NCBI RefSeq assembly: GCF_029962835.1
Contig: NC_080573.1
Location: 38,867,001 to 38,931,000, forward strand
Length of the DNA stretch: 64,000 bases
Direction: 5' to 3'
Source of the DNA: Magnolia sinica
Taxonomy: Eukaryota; Streptophyta; Magnoliopsida; Magnoliales; Magnoliaceae
A model generated the notes under the pieces. The model saw only the letters and a list, made by a program, of their open reading frames with translations. It did no database searches and was not told the DNA's origin. The translations under genes were made by a program, and so were the position numbers. Shown here one piece after another: positions 58,101 through 64,000 of this stretch. The stretch's first letter is position 1. Each line of letters opens with the position of its first letter.

Positions 58101-61100
58101 GGTTTAGGGATTTGAGTTTAGGCTATAAGTTTAGGTTTAGGTCTAGGTTGAGGTTTAGGGAATTGAGTTTAGGTTATAGGTTTATGTTTAGGTTTAGGTT
58201 TAGGTTTAAGTTTGGGTTTTGGGATTTGAGAATGGGTTCCGAGTTAGGTTATAGGTTTTGGTTTTGGTTTAGGTTATAGGTTTAAGGAATTGAGTTTAGG
58301 TTTTGGTTTAGGTTATAGGTTATAGGTTTAGGTTAAGGTTTAGGTTTAGGTTATACGTTTTTGGATTTGAGAATGGGTTCGGGTTTAGGCTATAGGTTTT
58401 GGCTTTGGTTTAGGTTATAGGTTTGGTTTATGTTATAAGTTTTAGGTTTAGGTTTAGGTTTAGGTTATAGGATTTGAGAATGGATTCGGGTTTAGGATAT
58501 AGGTTTTGGTTTTGGTTTAGGTTATATGTTTTGATTTAGGTTATAGGTTATAGGTTTAGGTTTTAGGTTTTGGTTTTGGTTTTGGTTTTGATTTAGGTTA
58601 TAGTTTATAGGTTTAGGTTAAGGTTTAGGGAAACGTAATAGGTTTTGATTTAGGTTATAGGTTATAGGTTTAGGTTTTGGTTTTGATTTAAGTTATAGGT
58701 TATGGGTTTAGGTTAAGGTTTAGGTTTAGGTTTAGGTTTAGGTAATAGGTTTTGGGATTTGAGAATGGGTTCGGGTTTAGGTTATAGGTTTTGCTTATAG
58801 GTTAAGGTTTAGGTTTAGGTTTAGGTTTAGATTATAGGTTTTGGGATTTGAGAATGGGTTCGGGTTTAGGTTATATGTTTTGGTTATAGGTTATAGGTTT
58901 ATGTTAAGGTTTAGGTTATAGGTTATAGGTTTAGGTTATAGGTTTTTGGATTTGAGAATGGGTTATGGTTTAGGTTTAGGAAATTGAGTTCAGGTTCGGG
59001 ATTGGGTTTAAGTTTGGATTTTCAAGTTTAGGTTTAGGTTTAGGTTAGGGAGGTAAGATTAGGATTAGGTGTAGGTTTAGGTTTAGGGAATTGAGTTTAG
59101 GTTATAGGTTTAGGGAAAGGTTAGGTTTAGGTTATAGGTTTTGGGATTTGGGAATAGTTTTAAGTTATAAGTATTGGTTTAGGTTAGGTTATAGGTTAAG
59201 GTTTAGGAATTTGAGTTTAGGCTATAGGTTTAGGTTTAGGTCTAGGTTGAGGTTTAGGTTATAGGTTTAGGTTTTAGCTCATAGGTTTTGGTTTAGGTTA
59301 AGGTTTAGGTTTAGGTTATAAGATATAGGTTTAGGGAATTGAGAATAGGTTAAGGTTTAGGTTTAGGAAGTCGGGTTCAGGATCGGGTTTATGTTTGGGT
59401 TTTCAAGTTTAGGTATAGGTTTAGGTTAGGGAATTAAGATTATGATTAGGTGTAGGTTTAGGTTTAGGGATTTGAGAATACATTTAGGTTATAGGTTTAG
59501 GTTTAGGTTTTAGGTTTTAGGTTAAGGTTATATGTTTAGGTTAAGGTTTAGGTTTAAGTTAAAGTTGAGGTTTAGGTTATAGGTTAAGGTTTTAGGTCAT
59601 AGGTTTTGGTTTAGGTTAAGGTTATAGGTATAGGTTAAGGTTTAGCTATAGGTTTAGGTTTAGGTTATAAGATATAGGTTTAGGGAATTGAGAATAGGTT
59701 AAGGTTTAGGTTTAGAAAATCGGGTTTGGGTTCGGGATCGGGTTTATGTTTGGGTTTTCAAGTTTAGGTATAGGCTTAGGTTAGGGAGTTAAGATTAGGA
59801 TTAAGTGTAGGTTTAGGTTTAGGGATTTGAGAATACATTTAGGTTATAGGTTTAGGTTTAGGTTTTAGGTTTTAGGTTGAGATTATATGTTTAGGTTGAG
59901 GTTTAGGTTTAAGTTAAGGTTGAGGTTTAGGTTATAGGTTAAGGTTTTAGGTCATAGGTTTTAGTTTAGGTTTAAGGTTATAGGTATAGGTTAAGGTTTA
60001 GGTTTAGGTTTAGGTTTAGGTTATAAGATATAGGTTTAGGGAATTGAGAATAGGTTAAGGTTTAGGTTTAGGAAATCGGGTTTGGGTTCGGGATCGGGTT
60101 TATGTTTGGGTTTTCAAGTTTACGTATAGGTTTAGGTTAGGGAGTTAAGATTAGGATTAGGTGTAGGTTTAGGTTTAGGGATTTGAAAATACATTTAGGT
60201 TATAGGTTTAGGTTTAGGTTTTAAGTTTTAGGTTAAGGTTATATGTTTAGGTTGAGGTTTAGGTTTAAGTTAAGGTTGAGTTTTGGTTATAGGTTAAGTT
60301 TTTAAGTCATAGGTTTTGGTTTAGGTTTAAGGTTATAGGTATAGGTTAAGGTTTAGGTTTAAGTTTATGTTTAGGTTATAAGATATAGGTTTAGGGAATT
60401 GAGAATAGGTTAAGGTTTAGGTTTAGGAAATCGGGTTTGGGTTCGGGATCGGGTTTATGTTTGGGTTTTCAAGTTTAGGTATAGGTTTAGGTTAGGGAGT
60501 TAAGATTAGGATTAGGTGTAGGTTTAGGTTTAGGGATTTGAAAATACATTTAGGTTATAGGTTTAGGTTTAGGTTTTAGGTTTTAGGTTAAGGTTATATG
60601 TTTAGGTTTAAGTTAAGGTTGAGTTTTGGTTATAGGTTAAGTTTTTAGGTCATAGGTTTTGGTTTAGGTTTAAGGTTATAGGTATAGGTTAAGGTTAAGG
60701 TTTAGGTTTATGTTTAGGTTATAAGATATAGGTTTAGGGAATTGAGAATAGGTTAAGGTTTAGGTTTAGGAAATCGGGTTTGGGTTCGGGATCGGGTTTA
60801 TGTTTGGGTTTTCAAGTTTAGGTATAGGTTTAGGTAAGGGAGTTAAGATTAGGATTAAGTGTAGGTTTAGGTTTAGGGATTTGAGAATACATTTAGGTTA
60901 TAGGTTTAGGTTTAGGTTTTAGGTTTTAGGTTAAGGTTATATGTTTAGGTTGAAGTTTAGGTTTAAATTAAGGTTGAGGTTTTGGTTATAGGTTAAGGTT
61001 TTAGGTCATAGGTTTTGGTTTAGGTTTAAGGTTATAGGTATAGGTTAAGGTTTAGGTTTAGGTTTAGGTTTAGGTTATAAGATATAGGTTTAGGGAATTG

Positions 61101-61708
61101 AGAATAGGTTAAGGTTTAGGTTTAGGAAATCGGGTTTGGGTTCGTGATTGGGTTTCTGTTTGGGTTTTCAAGTTTAGGTATAGGTTTAGGTTAGGGAGTT
61201 AAGATTAGGATTATTTGTAGGTTTAGCTTTAGGGATTTGAGAATACATTTACGTTTTAGGTTTAGTTTTAGGTTTTAGGTTTTAGGTTAAGGTTATATGT
61301 TTAGGTATAGGTTTAGGTTGAAGTTAAGGTTGAGATTTAGGTTATAGGTTAAGGTTTTAGGTCATAGGTTTTGGTTTAAGTTAAGGTTATAGGTACAGGT
61401 TAAGGTTTAGGTTTAGGTTATAAGATATAGGTTTAGGGAATTGAGAATAGGTTAAGGTTTAGGTTTAGGAAATCGGGTTCTGGTTCGGGATCGGGTTTAT
61501 GTTTGGGTTTTCAAGTTTAGGTACAAGTTTAGGTTAGGGAGTTAAGATTAGGATTAGGTGTAGGTTTAGGTTTAGGGATTTGAGAATACATTTAGGTTTT
61601 GGGTTTAGGTTTAGGTTTTAAGTTTTAAGTTAAGGTTTAGGTTTAGGTTAAGGTTGAGGTTTAGGTTATAGGTTAAGGTTTTAGGTCATAGGTTTTGGTT
61701 TAGGTTAA
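52178..61708 (+). repeat. Telomere-like TTTAGG satellite with two higher-order tiers
   Basis: About 9.5 kb of short monomers: TTTAGG, TTATAGG, TTTTGG, TTAAGG and rare TTTAGGG. The plus strand is almost devoid of C. A marker (AAATCGGGTT..GGTTCGGGAT..GGGTTT) recurs at 52370, 53470, 54705, 55762, 56811, 57882 and 58981 (spacing 1049-1235 bp). It then recurs at 59368, 59717, 60073, 60428, 60771, 61127 and 61470 (spacing 343-356 bp after one interval of 387). The array therefore has a long-period left part and a short-period right part. Frames such as 52595-52945 encode only low-complexity LGYRFRFR strings and are not genes. Confidence 0.95.
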
Positions 61709-61723
61709 GGGTATGGTCCCTTC

Positions 61724-62058
61724 AAATACAGATATAAACACGGCCATCCGACGCAAATGTCAGGCCCTTCCAATGCTGTCCATAAAAAATGGACAGCTTC
61801 ATCATAGTCATAATAGCGGTTCCCTCTTTCCAGGGAACCCCGCTCTTCCGAACAACTCCGACGCACATTCGGGTCTGCTCCATTAATTTTGAGCAAATAC
61901 ATAAACACGGCTTGTCCAAATGGCCAGGCCCCTCCAATGTTGTCCATAGGAAATGGACAGCTTCATCATGGTCATAACAGCGGTTCCCACCTTCCAGGGA
62001 CCCCCGCTCATCCGGATAGCTCCGACGCACATTCGGGTCTGCTCCATTAATTTCGAGC
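61724..62058. repeat. 171-bp tandem duplication at satellite border
   Basis: Two units begin AAATACA at 61724 and 61895. They share GTCCATA..AAATGGACAGC, CTTCATCAT.GTCATAA and CTCCGACGCACATTCGGGTC, with about 90% identity by eye. A fragment of a third starts near 62073. The minus strand stays open across both units (EAVHFLW repeated), probably a transposon-derived frame. Confidence 0.85.
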
Positions 62059-62073
62059 AAATTTAATGGAGCA

Positions 62074-63660
62074 AATACATAACCACTTGGCCCCAAATAC
62101 TTACTTTATAAAAGAAAATTTTCTCTATTTTCTCAAAATTTTCATTTCGATCTTTTTTGGCCCAAATCCATGTCAATACATGAGAATCATGCATAAACAT
62201 GAATTTTAAGCAAAATACATGAGGGAAATTACAACATAGATATCATGCACACGATATCACATAATGTATTGTTTGATGAACTACACATGTGCATTCTTGA
62301 CAAGAGACGTACCAGATGCTTGAATCTGAAATATGCAGCTCCAACCCTCCCACATGCAACATCCACCTGAAAGAATGCGCATAACCATCATGCTTGAGTA
62401 ATCAATACAAGAATGTACAAGTAAAACCATAAAACCAGATATACTGCATTTTCAGGATCTCCTCCATGGTTAATGATTCATTCTAAAGCCCTTCTCTCTC
62501 ATCCTTTACTCGGGCTTGGGACTGGTAATGCAAGGAGTTGCATTGGCAGAGTTAAAAAATAAAGAAACACTCGACAAAAACCAATGGTGGTTGATCCTTA
62601 GGCCAAGTCACATGAAATAAAGAAGTTGTTGAGCCCAATCTGGTTCAGTGCCATGGTCCCATGAGTCATCCACAGAACTCGACTAAAGATTCAACAAATT
62701 GGTCTGAGTAAATTTTTTTTTTTTAAAAACAACAACAAAAATCAGGTGGGCATAGTCCAAAAATGGCCAGTTTGACCCGCTTCCTATCAGTACATTCTGC
62801 CATCTGGACTTTATGCCTCATGCCAAACGACTCTGCTTCCACAAAATGCAGATGAAGTTCCAATGCAACATTAGCTTTCCTCTGGAACTTTGATGTTCAT
62901 CATTAGTCGGGTTGGATCATCCAATGATAGTGATATATTAAAGGACATGACAAATTGCTTAAATTTGATATAGGCCGTACATTTTGGCAGCTACTACATG
63001 GATATCATTGACATAGGACTCATCAAAAGAATACCATATCTGGTAAGAAGTATGAATAATGCAAAGAAAATGAATAGTAGAATCAATCACTAGGATAAGA
63101 AAATCCACATGGCAATGACTATTGACATCAAGTGATAGCTACCTGAAACCTGGAAAAAAGAAATTTAAGATTGCATTACAAGCCCACGTGCATACTCATG
63201 TGAGTAGAAAGAAAAACTTCGAACTCAACTAAAACATGATTTTTTTTTTCTGAAGTGTACTTAAACATGAAGAGGCATCTATGGAAGAAAATGAACCCTA
63301 CAAACATCTTGGTTGGATCCCGATACTTAAGACTCCATACTACACTACGTCTTCTTCTTCTTCTATTCATTAGTTAAAGCTAGGGGGAATGCCATGTTGC
63401 ATTTCCATGGTGAAACAATAGTGTCACTAAAATAACCAAGTTACGAGTTCCTTGTTGGATCGACACATTGTATTAATTTTTAAGATGAAAAGTACCCACT
63501 AGCATATTCCTCAAAAAAGAAAGAAATGAAGAAAGTAACCACTAGCATATTGCAACTTGCAACACCAACTGAACAGATATAAAAGCCCACAAAAAGCAAT
63601 GACATGATAAATAAAGAGGCATCTATGGAAGAAAATGAACGAACTAAAGAAGGCACTTAC
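62074..63660. other. Noncoding; no further LRR exons found
   Basis: No second LRR exon was found where the rest of the minus-strand gene would be expected. A 30-bp direct repeat (GAGGCATCTATGGAAGAAAATG) occurs at about 63270 and 63617. Confidence 0.5.
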
Positions 63661-63732
63661 AAATACTGTAGATGTTCAAGTTTTCCAAGTTCAAGTACCA
63701 GATGGCTTGATAAGTTCGAATTTCCAAGGTCC
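63661..63732 (-). CDS. Partial LRR gene: one 72-bp exon (LRR1/SERK-like)
   Basis: The exon is bounded by CTTCAG and GTAAGT and is exactly 72 bases, the usual size of single-repeat LRR exons in SERK and LRR1-type genes. It encodes [20 protein letters not shown] and LQYL, close to the first LRR of those families (DLGNxxLSGxLxPELGxLxxLQYL). Ser replaces the usual Gly in LSG and Leu replaces Ala/Pro, so it may be decaying. Upstream exons would lie beyond 64000. No downstream LRR exon was found before the satellite, so the gene is partial, has a very long intron, or is a pseudogene. Confidence 0.6.
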
Positions 63733-64000
63733 CTGAAGAACAAGAGCATCATAAGATAAATAAATAAATGTGTACAGCCAAGATTTCTTTCTTGATATGC
63801 ACAAAAATTACTTTTCTAAAAAGTTCAGATAATAAAATATGAACCCTACAGACATTAGCAGACACTGAACTTAGCAAAAATCTAAGGTACAAGAACACCC
63901 CAGCGGCTCCAGCCCTCAGTATGAACATGAGTTTTGCTCAAACGATTCCAAAACTGAAAATATCATCAATCTCTTTGAAAATAAACCACTAAAATGGTTC
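63733..64000. other. Probable intron upstream of the LRR exon
   Basis: No exon recognised. The region continues past the window edge. Confidence 0.4.

Noticed and set aside
52595..58279. Open frames of about 95-116 residues in the array (52595-52945, 56927-57241, 57992-58279)
   Set aside because: They encode only LGYRFRFR-type low-complexity strings produced by reading TTTAGG repeats. There is no gene structure.
59300..61708. Functional telomere end
   Set aside because: Perfect TTTAGGG runs are almost absent, units are highly degenerate, and unrelated DNA follows on the right. It is interstitial.
62314..62367. 54-bp candidate minus-strand exon with CAG and GTACG borders
   Set aside because: Its translation (VDVACGRVGAAYFRFKHL) does not fit an LRR and matches no family I know. 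Splice-like borders alone are insufficient.

Overview
The window is nuclear DNA of a flowering plant. The genes have many introns with canonical GT..AG junctions and belong to plant families. Plant transposons are abundant, and a long array is built from the plant telomere-type motif TTTAGG. Frequent short terminal-inverted-repeat elements carrying GGGCCCACCATGATG-like ends, and a subtilase spread over 19.5 kb, suggest a TE-rich genome. A magnoliid-like lineage is possible, but that is only a guess.

Layout. 1-10.7 kb holds no intact gene. It contains MITEs, a solo LTR, and a nested stack: a truncated LTR retrotransposon (4129-9722, minus strand) whose downstream LTR was hit by a 2.2-kb solo LTR and by an 814-bp hAT-type element carrying a coiled-coil reading frame. 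10.76-17.8 kb is a FAR1-RELATED SEQUENCE (FRS) gene on the plus strand. Its promoter has CACGCGC four bases from a G-box, and its intron-containing leader has two tiny uORFs. The long single exon carries two FAR1 domains, a MULE transposase-like domain, a SWIM finger, an AT hook and a CCHC knuckle. Spliced 3' exons replace the apparent stop at 16831 with a 180-residue tail containing decapeptide repeats. 17.8-22.2 kb is the convergent intergenic region with LINE and MITE debris. 22.2-41.7 kb is a complete ten-exon SBT2-type subtilase on the minus strand (842 residues, all catalytic residues present), with introns full of MITEs and tandem duplications.

41.9-47 kb is intergenic with several MITEs, a SINE and a scrap of PPR gene. 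47.4-50.6 kb is a broken TOM1-like (TOL) gene on the minus strand; its GAT-domain exon is split by a solo LTR with a perfect GACAA target duplication. A second solo LTR of the same family, itself carrying a SINE, lies in the neighbouring intron. 51.16-51.65 kb is one end of a CACTA-like element. 52.18-61.71 kb is a continuous array of degenerate telomere-like monomers with two tiers of higher-order repeat: about 1.05-1.24 kb on the left and about 350 bp on the right. A 171-bp tandem duplication caps it. The last 2 kb contains one 72-bp leucine-rich-repeat exon (LRR1/SERK-like, minus strand), probably the edge of a partial or decayed gene.

Only the FRS and SBT2 genes look intact. They converge and share no obvious pathway. 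The strongest items for follow-up are the two-tier telomere-like satellite, the repeat-bearing C-terminal extension of the FRS protein, and the FRS promoter motif pair.
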